A DNA stretch of 33,537 nt from CAYRSS01 sp964426945 (lineage in GTDB: Bacteria > Planctomycetota > Phycisphaerae > UBA1845), in the NCBI GenBank assembly GCA_964426945.1, contig CAYRSS010000046.1, positions 1 through 33,537 of the forward strand, in the 5' to 3' direction. The notes under the pieces are model-generated. The model did not search any database. It saw only the letters and a list, made by a program, of their open reading frames with translations, and was not told the origin of the DNA. Within the stretch, counting starts at the first letter, position 1, and each line of letters starts with the position of its first letter. Below are positions 8,032 to 14,987 of the stretch, in pieces. Position numbers and translations under genes: made by a program.

Positions 8032-8093
8032 GGCCCGGGGGATGGCTCGCAGGAGCAAAGGGCTCGCCAGGTGAACCTGGAACGGCCGGGACC
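8032..8093 (+). promoter_or_regulatory. Predicted folded mRNA leader (three-stem arrangement)
   Basis: GGCCCGG (8032-8038) can pair with CCGGGACC (8086-8093, one bulged A) and encloses two small hairpins. These are GCTC-gcag-GAGC (8045-8056) and CCAGG-tgaa-CCTGG (8067-8080). The structure ends 15 bases before the start codon, next to the purine-rich SD sequence. It could be a regulatory leader, but it does not match any riboswitch consensus I can recall, and GC-rich DNA folds easily by chance. Confidence 0.3.
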
Positions 8094-8108
8094 AAGGGGG
8101 GTTAGAAC

Positions 8109-8612
8109 ATGCTCGCTCGAATGCTTGCTTCCGTGCTCGTCGCCGCCAGCGCCACTGCGGCCTACGCCGACTTGACCGGGCCCGCGGCGGCTGGTCCGGC
8201 CGTTTTGGTGCTGCCGGCTCAGTCCGCCGAGAAGGACGACGCCCCGGCCGCTTGGGACAACGCATGGCCGACCGGCGCGGCAATCACGCCGGATGCGCAG
8301 ATCTCGGCGGTCCGCACTCCCGCCGGGAAGGCGCCCGCCTCTGCCGGACGCAAGCTGGACGCACCGCGACGCTCGCCATCTCGCGACCTGACGACGCGGC
8401 TGCTCGGCTTGCCGAAGCGCGGCGAGCCGACCGCTGCGCCGGCACCGACGCCCGGCCCCGCCCCCGACCGCTCCGAGACCGGCCCGACGCTGCCCGTCGG
8501 CCTGGGGGAGCCGGGCGGCCCCGAGACGAACCCCGTGCCAGCTCCGGGCGCGTTCCTGCTCGGCGCCCTGGGGCTGGCCGGTGTCGGCTGGCTCCGCCGG
8601 CGCGGGCTGTAG
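8109..8612 (+). CDS. Small exported protein with PEP-CTERM-like sorting tail
   Basis: A 167-residue protein with a signal peptide (residues 1-20, likely cut after AYA) and a middle rich in Ala, Pro, Thr and Arg without a recognisable domain. The end has the three-part layout of exosortase substrates: a PVPAPG motif (the PAPG variant of PEP), a hydrophobic helix (FLLGALGLAGVGW) and a final basic cluster RRRGL. It is predicted to be exported, held by the tail, and processed by an exosortase encoded elsewhere. The ATG at 8109 follows AAGGGGGG at a good distance. No function can be read from the middle region. It stands alone, divergent from nuo. Confidence 0.75.
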   Translation: MLARMLASVLVAASATAAYADLTGPAAAGPAVLVLPAQSAEKDDAPAAWDNAWPTGAAITPDAQISAVRTPAGKAPASAGRKLDAPRRSPSRDLTTRLLGLPKRGEPTAAPAPTPGPAPDRSETGPTLPVGLGEPGGPETNPVPAPGAFLLGALGLAGVGWLRRRGL

Positions 8613-8933
8613 GACCGCCAGGCGACCCGATCGGGAGGGCCACGGATTTTCTTGACGGATTGTCGTGAGAATCGCTGCCGGTTCTCGCCCTAAGGGATAG
8701 GACCGGCTTGCCTCGAGCCGACAAGGGGCTGGACTCCGAACTCCTCCGCCCGGCAGGGTCGCGTTTGTCGGAGTACCAGTCCCGGTCCTTGCAAGCGCTC
8801 GAGGTCAGCAGGGCCGCGATTCTCTCCCTCCTCCCTGACAAGCGGCGGGGCGCCGCGGGTCGTTGTTCTACCGCGCCCCCCCGCCGGTTTGGGTGGTCAG
8901 TTGGCCCCACTAGGGCCCCCACATTTATCCCCC
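8613..8933. other. Non-coding stretch ending at an assembly gap
   Basis: 321 bases without a supported gene. A short hairpin (GAGAA...TTCTC, about 8667-8686) lies downstream of the PEP-CTERM gene but lacks a T-run, so a terminator is not claimed. The last 60 bases before the gap have long C and G runs, the kind of sequence at which assemblies often break. Open frames crossing the Ns on either strand look spurious. Confidence 0.6.
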
Positions 8934-8943
8934 NNNNNNNNNN
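8934..8943. other. Assembly gap (10 N)
   Basis: Ten unknown bases join two contigs. The response regulator frame on the right loses its expected ending here, and the sequence on the left does not supply it. Ten is therefore probably a placeholder and not the true distance. Confidence 0.95.
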
Positions 8944-9546
8944 GCGCAGGCTCACGATGTGGTTGTCCACCGTCCGCGTCCCGGGGAAGCCTTCCAGCCC
9001 CCAGATGTCATCCAGCAACTTGTTGCGCTCGACCACCTGCTCGGAATGCTCCACGAGCATCTTCAGGATCTCGAGCTCGAAGTGGCCCAGGCTTGACGCC
9101 CCCTCGGGCCGCTCCACCTTGCCCTTGACGAGATCCACCGTTGCGCTGCCGATGCGAAGCACTTTGGACAGACTCTCGCCGAGCCCCGTCCGGCGCATCG
9201 CCGCACGGATGCGGGCGAGCAGTTCGCGGATGCTGAAGGGCTTGACGATGTAGTCATCCGCCCCGGCTTCCAGGCCGCGGACGATGTCGATCTCCTGGCT
9301 CTTGGCGGTGAGCATCAGGATCGGCATGACGAAGCCGCTCTGTCGGACGCGCCGACAAACCTCAAGCCCGTCAATCTTGGGCATCATGATGTCCAGGAGG
9401 ACGATGTCGGGATTGTGCGTCTCGACGCTGGTCAATGCCTCCTCGCCATCCTTGGCCGTCACAACCTCGTAGCCCTCGAACTGGAGGTTGTCCCTCAGCC
9501 CCAGCGCCATATCCGGTTCGTCTTCCACGATCAGAATGCGTGTCAT
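8944..9546 (-). CDS. OmpR/PhoB-family response regulator, C-terminus lost in gap
   Basis: A DNA-binding partner of the adjacent histidine kinase. The receiver domain (residues 1-120) has the acidic pocket VEDE (8-10), the phosphorylation site Asp52 in VLLDIMMPKIDG, Thr80 in LMLTAKS and Lys102 in IVKPFS. A linker leads to a winged-helix domain (about 130-201), of which the helices LGHFELEILKMLVEHSEQVVERNKLLDDIWG and TRTVDNHIVSLR are visible. The usual last part (a R-K-K-L turn, then the wing with H-T-V-R-G-x-G-Y) is missing because the frame runs into the Ns. ATG at 9546 follows CGGAG at nine bases. About 109 bases separate it from the kinase. Confidence 0.93.
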
Positions 9547-9655
9547 CCAGCCGTACTCCGGGGGTATCGGGCCGTTGCTCAGCCTGCCAAAGGTTACGAC
9601 GTCTGCGACGGGACGCCAAGTAGAACATCCAGCGACTTTTCGCAGCGCCGCGCCA

Positions 9656-11245
9656 TCAGCCTTGGGCCGGCGCCGGCGGCGCCAGCACCGGCGAATCGGC
9701 GGCGGACCGGCGCGGCTCGCCTTCCGCAGCCGGGAGGAACATTCGGAACGTCGTCCCCTTCACCAGCCGGGATTCCACGTCGAGATGCCCGCCGTGGGCG
9801 TCGACGATGTGCTTGACGAGGCTGAGCCCCAGTCCCGTGCCGCGTTTGCTGCGAACGCGGGTGTCCGACGAGCGGAAGAAGCCCTCAAACAGGTGCTGAC
9901 GATCCTCGGGGCTGATGCCGATGCCGTGATCCTCAAAGGAGACGAGGACGCCATGCCGCCCCCGCCGGGTATCGCGCCGAATGTCGATGTGCAGGTATCG
10001 CTCCTCGGCGGAGTACTTGATCGCGTTGCTGATCAGGTTCAGCGCGGCGCGGGCGACCGCGTCGCGATCCGCGTCGATTTCGGGAAGACCCGGCTGAATG
10101 GCCAGGCTGTGGGTGAAGCCGTGGTGGTCCAGTTCGATGGCGTAGGCCTCGTAGGTCTCGCGCACGACGTCCGCCACGTCGACCGGCCGCATCGTGTATT
10201 CCTTGCGGCCCGCCTCGATGCGGGCGAAGTCGAGGATGTTGTTGATCAGGTTCGTCAATCGCGAGCTCTCGCGCGTGATGATCGAGTAGTATTCCTGCCG
10301 TTTCCTCTCCTCGCTCACGCGCCCTGACTGGAGCGTTTCGCCGAACATGCTGATCAGGGCGAGCGGGGTCTTCAGCTCGTGCGACACGTCCGCCACGAAG
10401 TTGCTCTTCATCTCCGCCAGCGCAATCTCGCGTCGCACGACGCGCATCATCAGCCACATTGCCGCGAGCAGAATCAGCAGCGATAGCACCGTCAGGCTGA
10501 CGAACATCACAGTCTGATACAGCACCGCCTGCCGCTGTTCGGCAAGAAAGGAGGGTGTCGGGCGGATGGACCAGTAGCTCATGGCCCCCGACAGCGGCAG
10601 CGTCCCCGTTGATCCGCCCGGTTGCGACGGCACAGGCTCGAGGAGCCCGAGCGTCATGTCAAACAGCGGCTGGAGCAGGTCCGTTTTGAGGTTCTGAATG
10701 TGGATGTTCGCCGCGGTCAGCACCGGCCGTTCGTTTGCTGTGCGGCTGCGCATCATGGCCACGCACACCGGCTCACCGGCCGACCGCGTGTGGAAAATCT
10801 CGATTGTGCCGGTTTCGCTTCGCGAAATGGGCGCCAGCGGCCGCGTGGCCAGCGCCGGCGTGAGCAGCTCGTTCATGGTCGAGCCGTAGACGCGCGATTC
10901 GACGATGGTTGTGAGGTCCGTGCCGTCCCATACGTAGAGACCGTCGATCCAGGCCGGGAAGTCGGGCGTGGTCCAGTAGGGGTACTTGGCGGGTGTGTGC
11001 GGGTCGTCGTTGATGCTGTTCAGCGCCGCGCGGACCTTCTCGTCGAACAGGTTGCGGGCGGTATTGGCCAGCTGCCGCGCCTGCGGCTCGGCCTGGGCGA
11101 TGAACCGCTGCGTGAGCGACCGCGCGTGGAGAATGGCCAGCGTCACGCCGGTGAAGGCGAGCAGCACCGCAAGGACCACGAGCGAGACCCCAGCCCCGCG
11201 CCACCACGGCATGGTCCGGCCCAGGTTGGGGGTCAATTCTGCCAT
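9656..11245 (-). CDS. Membrane sensor histidine kinase (HisKA/HATPase)
   Basis: Senses an unknown signal and phosphorylates the response regulator downstream. The 529 residues comprise a first membrane helix (17-39), an extracytoplasmic sensor region of about 200 residues, and a second helix (243-268). The dimerisation domain follows with the H-box FVADVSHELKTPLAL (His289). The ATPase domain has the N-box NLISNAIKYS, G1 DHGIGI, an F-box-like region LFEGFFRSSD, and G2 GTGLGLSLVKHIV. No HAMP or PAS domain is evident. The C-terminal tail is Pro/Ala-rich. ATG at 11245 has only a weak SD. The kinase precedes its regulator, the reverse of the commonest order. Confidence 0.95.
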   Translation of the reverse strand: MAELTPNLGRTMPWWRGAGVSLVVLAVLLAFTGVTLAILHARSLTQRFIAQAEPQARQLANTARNLFDEKVRAALNSINDDPHTPAKYPYWTTPDFPAWIDGLYVWDGTDLTTIVESRVYGSTMNELLTPALATRPLAPISRSETGTIEIFHTRSAGEPVCVAMMRSRTANERPVLTAANIHIQNLKTDLLQPLFDMTLGLLEPVPSQPGGSTGTLPLSGAMSYWSIRPTPSFLAEQRQAVLYQTVMFVSLTVLSLLILLAAMWLMMRVVRREIALAEMKSNFVADVSHELKTPLALISMFGETLQSGRVSEERKRQEYYSIITRESSRLTNLINNILDFARIEAGRKEYTMRPVDVADVVRETYEAYAIELDHHGFTHSLAIQPGLPEIDADRDAVARAALNLISNAIKYSAEERYLHIDIRRDTRRGRHGVLVSFEDHGIGISPEDRQHLFEGFFRSSDTRVRSKRGTGLGLSLVKHIVDAHGGHLDVESRLVKGTTFRMFLPAAEGEPRRSAADSPVLAPPAPAQG

Positions 11246-11335
11246 CTTTCGCGGTAACTCGCCTCCCGGGTTCGCTTCTGCAGCCCTGCCGGATTATTCA
11301 CGACCTGCCTGTCCAAGGCCACCGATGCTGCGCTA

Positions 11336-11364
11336 TGGAAATCATACCAAAACGGTGCTAGATT
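11336..11364 (+). promoter_or_regulatory. Possible promoter for the Mrp gene
   Basis: TGGAAA (11336-11341) and TAGATT (11359-11364) are separated by 17 bases, placing a start near 11371 and a leader of about 70 bases. The leader contains an inverted repeat GGCGGTC/GACCGCC (about 11385-11422) shortly before the SD. The hexamers are only partial matches to the sigma-70 consensus. Confidence 0.35.
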
Positions 11365-11441
11365 CCCATCGGCGGCAGGCATGGGCGGTCGCTCCGCCAC
11401 CGGGGGGGCGAGACCGCCGGTGAGCCCGATGGGAGGTATGC

Positions 11442-12524
11442 ATGGGCGCGATTACGCGCGAAGCCGTTTTGGAGCAGTTGCGGACCGTTAATGACCCGGA
11501 GCTGCACCGCGACCTCGTGACCTTGAACATGATTAAAGAGGTCGGCATCGATGGCGGCCGGGTCCACGTCCACGTGGAGCTGACTACCCCCGCCTGCCCG
11601 CTGAAGGACCAGATCGGCCGGGATGTCCAAACCGCGGTCCGGCGGATCCCGGGGGTTACGGCCGTTGAGCTGGAGTGGAGCGCCCAGGTCCGACCGACCC
11701 GGAGCAACGAGACCGTGCTGCCGGGGGTCAAGAACATCATCGCCGTCGGGGCGGGCAAAGGCGGTGTTGGAAAGAGCACCGCGGCGGTCCTGCTCGCCAT
11801 TGGTCTGCGCCGGGCGGGCGCCTCGGTCGGCCTTCTGGACGCGGACGTTTACGGTCCCAGCATCCCCACCCTGGTCGGCATCGAAGACACCAAGCCCGGC
11901 GTGCGGGACAAGGTGATCGTCCCGGTGGAGGCTTGGGGGCTCAAGGTGATGAGCGTGGGCTTCATGATCCAGCGGGATCAGCCGCTCGTCCTTCGCGGCC
12001 CCATGCTGCACGGCATCATCCGGCAGTTTCTGGAGCAGGTCGACTGGGGCGAGCTTGACTACCTGATCGTCGATCTCCCGCCCGGCACCGGCGACGTGCC
12101 GCTCACGCTCGGCCAGTCGCTTCGCGGCATGACCGGCGCCGTGATGGTCTGCACCCCGCAGGACGTCGCGCTCATTGACTGCCGCCGCGCGATTCGCATG
12201 TACGAGCAGCTCAACATCCCCTGCCTCGGGATTATCGAGAACATGAGCTACTACGTCTGCCCGCACTGCGGCCATCGCGACGAGCTCTTCGACCACGGTG
12301 GCGCTTCGAGCACCGCCCGGGACATGGGCGTGCCCTTCCTGGGTGAGATTCCGCTCAACGCCAGCATCCGCCGATTTGGTGACGCGGGATCGCCCGAGTG
12401 CGTGTTCACGGAGACGGAGGATTACATCCAGGCGGCGGTCGGCAACGTGGTGTCGACTCTGGCCGGACAGGTCAGCATCCGCAGCCAGTTGAGCGTGCAC
12501 CAGCCGACGTTGAGCGTCGAGTAG
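11442..12524 (+). CDS. mrp: Mrp/ApbC/NBP35-type iron-sulfur cluster carrier ATPase
   Basis: A P-loop ATPase that carries and transfers Fe-S clusters to apoproteins. Residues 1-85 form the DUF59/MIP18 domain (NDPELHRDLVTLNMI, TTPACPLKDQI). Residues 98-345 form the ATPase, with the deviant Walker A GAGKGGVGKST (Lys111), LDADVYGPSIP, and the DLPPGTGD Walker B region (211-218). The C273-P-H-C276 pair is the CxxC known to hold a bridging cluster in this family. At 360 residues it has normal length. ATG at 11442 has GGAGG five bases upstream. A supply of Fe-S clusters fits the nearby complex I genes, but no functional link is shown. Confidence 0.95.
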   Translation: MGAITREAVLEQLRTVNDPELHRDLVTLNMIKEVGIDGGRVHVHVELTTPACPLKDQIGRDVQTAVRRIPGVTAVELEWSAQVRPTRSNETVLPGVKNIIAVGAGKGGVGKSTAAVLLAIGLRRAGASVGLLDADVYGPSIPTLVGIEDTKPGVRDKVIVPVEAWGLKVMSVGFMIQRDQPLVLRGPMLHGIIRQFLEQVDWGELDYLIVDLPPGTGDVPLTLGQSLRGMTGAVMVCTPQDVALIDCRRAIRMYEQLNIPCLGIIENMSYYVCPHCGHRDELFDHGGASSTARDMGVPFLGEIPLNASIRRFGDAGSPECVFTETEDYIQAAVGNVVSTLAGQVSIRSQLSVHQPTLSVE

Positions 12525-12578
12525 CCGCCCCGCCGTCGGCCGGGCCGCAGGACACAGGTTTGCAGGGAGAACGCGAGG

Positions 12579-13079
12579 ATGCGCATTCAGGATCTTCTCG
12601 CCGAGCAGCTTGACGGAACGCGTCAGTGGACGCTCAAGCTGCTGGCTGACGTGAAGGGCGATGATTGGTCTTTTCAGCCCGGCCCCGGCATGGGCCACGC
12701 GCTTTGGATGTGCGGGCACCTCGCCGCGTCGCAGAACACATTGATCCACGTCCGCGGGCTGGGCCGCGGAATCCTGCCTGACGGCTTCGTTCAGCATTTT
12801 CCCATCGGCGCCCCGGTGGCGCCGGCGGACAAGCATCGCTACCCGACCGCGAGCGAAGTGCTGGCGGTCATGGCGGACGTCCACGCGCGCACCCTGGAGG
12901 CCGTCCGCGGCATGTCCGACGCCCTGCTCGCCGAGCCGGCCTTCGCCGGCGACGGCAAGCCCCATCCGCACTACCACAACAGGCTCGGCCTGATCACGCA
13001 CTGCAACCGCCACGAGGCGTTTCACGCAGGCCAGATTGCCACGTTGCGACGGCTCATGGGCAAGTCATTCCTGCGCTAG
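12579..13079 (+). CDS. DinB-family (DinB_2-like) putative metal-dependent protein
   Basis: A four-helix-bundle protein of the DinB/YfiT superfamily, 166 residues. The three His expected to bind a divalent metal are present: His47 (CGHLAAS), His145 and His149 (NRHEAFHAGQIATLRRLMG). In other bacteria such proteins act as thiol-dependent transferases or hydrolases; the substrate here cannot be told. ATG at 12579 has AGGGAG and GAGG upstream. It lies 54 bases after mrp and may share its transcript. Confidence 0.85.
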   Translation: MRIQDLLAEQLDGTRQWTLKLLADVKGDDWSFQPGPGMGHALWMCGHLAASQNTLIHVRGLGRGILPDGFVQHFPIGAPVAPADKHRYPTASEVLAVMADVHARTLEAVRGMSDALLAEPAFAGDGKPHPHYHNRLGLITHCNRHEAFHAGQIATLRRLMGKSFLR

Positions 13080-13196
13080 CGACCCCCCCGCGCGGCTGGT
13101 CGCCCTGCGATTCTCACGCCATGATATCGCGTGCGGGCGCCCGCCTTGCGGCCCGCGCAGGCGCTGTTCCGCGCGAGGCGATCGGGAATCGTGTCG

Positions 13197-14423
13197 ATGA
13201 CCCTGTTTCTAGTCAGTGTCGGCGTTGCACTCTTCGTTTCGGCGCTGTGTTCGCTCATGGAAGCGGCCGTGCTGAGCCTCACGCCCAGCCAGGTGGCCGA
13301 GTTGTCGGCCCGCCGCCCGCGCATCGGCGCGATCTGGAGCCGGTTCAAGGCGGACATTGAGCGGCCCATCGCGGTGATCCTGATCCTGAACACCGCGGCG
13401 CACACCATCGGCGCCTCGGTCGCCGGCGCACAGTTCGATCAGCTCTTCGGCGACGAGTACATCTGGTTCTTCTCGATCGCGTTCACATTCGCGATGCTGC
13501 AGTACACGGAGTTACTGCCCAAGACCCTCGGTGTTCACTACAACAAGCGTCTCGCCGTGTTCATCGCCCGCCCCCTGGATCTCGCCATCCGGGCGCTGAC
13601 GCCGGTCATTGCGTTGCTGCACCTCCTCAATCGACCTTTCGAGGGGCGCCGCGACGCTTCACGCCCCGCAACCCTCGAAGAGATCACGTCGCTGGCCGCC
13701 ATGGCCCGCCATTCGAAAGACATCGGCGCGCACCAGGAGCGCATCATCCGCGGCGCCACCCGGCTTTCGGAACGTCGCGCCGCCGACGTGATGATTCCCA
13801 TCGAGGAAGTCGCCCTGCTCTCCACCTCGCAGACGCTTTCCCAGGCCGTCATCAGCGCCCACATCGACGCCCACACCCGCTTCCCCGTCTGCCGCGATGG
13901 GGACCGAAGCAACGTCGTGGGGTACATCAATTTCAAGGAAATGATCTACTACATGCGGCTGAACCCGAGCGATCCGAGCCTTAAGGGCATCATCCGACCG
14001 GTTCACTACACCACCGCGGACGTGCACGCCGCCGACCTGCTCCGGGTGTTCATCGACCAGCACGAGCACATGGCCATCGTGCGCGATCCGGCGGGAGCCT
14101 GCGTGGGGCTGGTTACGCTTGAAGACCTCGTGGAAGAACTCGTCGGCGAGCTCGAAGACGAGTTTGACCGCCTGCCGCGCCACGTCCACGCCCTGAGCCG
14201 GGGGCTTTGGATGTTCGGCGGCGGCGTGGCCATGGTTGACTTGGCCAACCGGCTCGGCCGCCCCGCCGGCGAGTACGCCGGCAATCTGGCGACGTGGGTC
14301 GATCGTCAGCTCGACGCACCTCCGCGTCCGGGGCAGACAATCAACCACGATGGGATCGAGTTCGTCATCCGACGCGTGCGACGGGGACGGGTGTTTGAGG
14401 CTTCCGCGAAACTGGCCAACTGA
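13197..14423 (+). CDS. CNNM/CorC-HlyC family membrane protein with CBS pair
   Basis: A membrane protein of the family implicated in Mg2+/Co2+ efflux or homeostasis, 408 residues. An N-terminal DUF21/CNNM domain (about 1-150) has hydrophobic segments and the motifs SLMEAAVLSLTPSQ and TELLPKTLGVHYN. Two CBS domains follow (about 200-320; RRAADVMIP, HTRFPVCRDG, VGLVTLEDLVEELVGEL). The C-terminus is the CorC_HlyC transporter-associated domain (LDAPPRPGQTINHDGIEFVIRRVRRGRV). ATG at 13197 is chosen because it directly precedes the first helix; a GTG two codons earlier is equally possible. The upstream extension to 13131 is Arg/Ala-rich and unlikely. Confidence 0.92.
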   Translation: MTLFLVSVGVALFVSALCSLMEAAVLSLTPSQVAELSARRPRIGAIWSRFKADIERPIAVILILNTAAHTIGASVAGAQFDQLFGDEYIWFFSIAFTFAMLQYTELLPKTLGVHYNKRLAVFIARPLDLAIRALTPVIALLHLLNRPFEGRRDASRPATLEEITSLAAMARHSKDIGAHQERIIRGATRLSERRAADVMIPIEEVALLSTSQTLSQAVISAHIDAHTRFPVCRDGDRSNVVGYINFKEMIYYMRLNPSDPSLKGIIRPVHYTTADVHAADLLRVFIDQHEHMAIVRDPAGACVGLVTLEDLVEELVGELEDEFDRLPRHVHALSRGLWMFGGGVAMVDLANRLGRPAGEYAGNLATWVDRQLDAPPRPGQTINHDGIEFVIRRVRRGRVFEASAKLAN

Positions 14424-14457
14424 CGTCGGCGGGCGCTGATCCTTTGCTCGACTTGGC

Positions 14458-14463
14458 TAGAAT
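14458..14463 (+). promoter_or_regulatory. Possible -10 box for the glutaredoxin-like gene
   Basis: TAGAAT ends seven bases before the ATG at 14471, so a transcript from it would begin at or next to the start codon (leaderless). No good -35 box is seen. Confidence 0.3.
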
Positions 14464-14470
14464 GCAAGGC

Positions 14471-14725
14471 ATGGCTCGCGTCACGCTCTTTACCAAGTCC
14501 GCGTGCTGCCTTTGCGACACCGCGCGCTTCGTTCTCGGCCGCGTGCAGGTGCGCCAGCCGTTTGACCTCGAAGTTGTGGACATTTCCGCACCCGGGCAGG
14601 AGCAGTGGCACGCCGCCTACGCCGAGCACATCCCGGTCATCCATGTGAACGGCCGCGAGATCTGCCGCCACCGGATCGACGAGCGTGCCATTCGAGAGGC
14701 ACTGGCTGGTCAACCAGCGGGGTAG
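14471..14725 (+). CDS. Glutaredoxin-like (DUF836-type) thiol protein
   Basis: A short thioredoxin-fold protein of 84 residues. It starts with a beta-strand (ARVTLFTKS) followed by CCLCDTA, where Cys12 and Cys15 form the CxxC redox pair and Cys13 is an extra thiol. Later comes the cis-Pro strand HIPVIHVNGREI, typical of this fold. It probably reduces disulfides in the cytoplasm. No signal peptide is present. The ATG at 14471 is chosen because the strand starts at once; ATGs at 14444 and 14462 would add a few residues. It lies 47 bases after the CNNM gene. Confidence 0.88.
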   Translation: MARVTLFTKSACCLCDTARFVLGRVQVRQPFDLEVVDISAPGQEQWHAAYAEHIPVIHVNGREICRHRIDERAIREALAGQPAG

Positions 14726-14833
14726 CCGGCGCCACCGACCGCTGGAGTCCCGGCGGCGGATTCCGTGGCACTGTACGCGCCTGGATTCACCCGGGGCGTC
14801 CTGCCGACCGGTTCCCTGGCCACTCGCCGCGCT

Positions 14834-14839
14834 TACAAT
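14834..14839 (+). promoter_or_regulatory. Possible -10 box for the GACC-repeat gene
   Basis: TACAAT (five of six matches to the consensus) lies about 150 bases before the start codon of the cysteine-rich gene. The matching -35 region (14811-14817) is poor. The rest of the 14726-14987 spacer shows nothing else recognisable. Confidence 0.35.
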
Positions 14840-14987
14840 GGAGCCGGTCGTCCAACGCCGTCGGTGAAGGGTCTGCCTTTCTCACCGGTCGGCTGCAATA
14901 CGATGCCACCTTCGGGCGTTTATCCGCCGGAGGGTCGCGCGCAGGGACGACGAAATGGCAGTCCACGTCCTCACATGGAGAGAGAGC

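Larger units (their letters stand above)
7753..8108. other. Divergent intergenic region, nuoI / PEP-CTERM gene
   Basis: This is 356 bases without a gene. It should hold the promoter of the nuo operon (minus) and of the gene at 8109 (plus). The centre (about 7940-7980) is the most A/T-rich part and contains the inverted pair ATGCA/TGCAT (7958-7974). A plausible plus-strand promoter and a folded leader are listed separately. No convincing minus-strand promoter could be fixed by eye. Confidence 0.6.

Noticed and set aside
8020..8100. Cyclic-di-GMP (GEMM) or fluoride riboswitch before the PEP-CTERM gene
   Set aside because: A few words look alike, but the conserved cores of these classes are not present in order.
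7753..8283. Longer NuoI starting near 8283
   Set aside because: The added 177 residues are Arg/Pro-rich, overlap the divergent promoter and the start of another gene, and are unlike NuoI.
8660..8700. Terminator after the PEP-CTERM-like gene
   Set aside because: The GAGAA/TTCTC hairpin is short and no T-run follows.
8284..9546. Single 420-residue protein reading from the response regulator through the Ns
   Set aside because: The part beyond the gap has no winged-helix ending, is Arg/Ser/Pro-rich, and runs antisense to the PEP-CTERM-like gene.
11358..13025. 555-codon minus-strand frame opposite mrp and the DinB-like gene
   Set aside because: Both genes beneath it have clear catalytic motifs and SD sites; the shadow has none.
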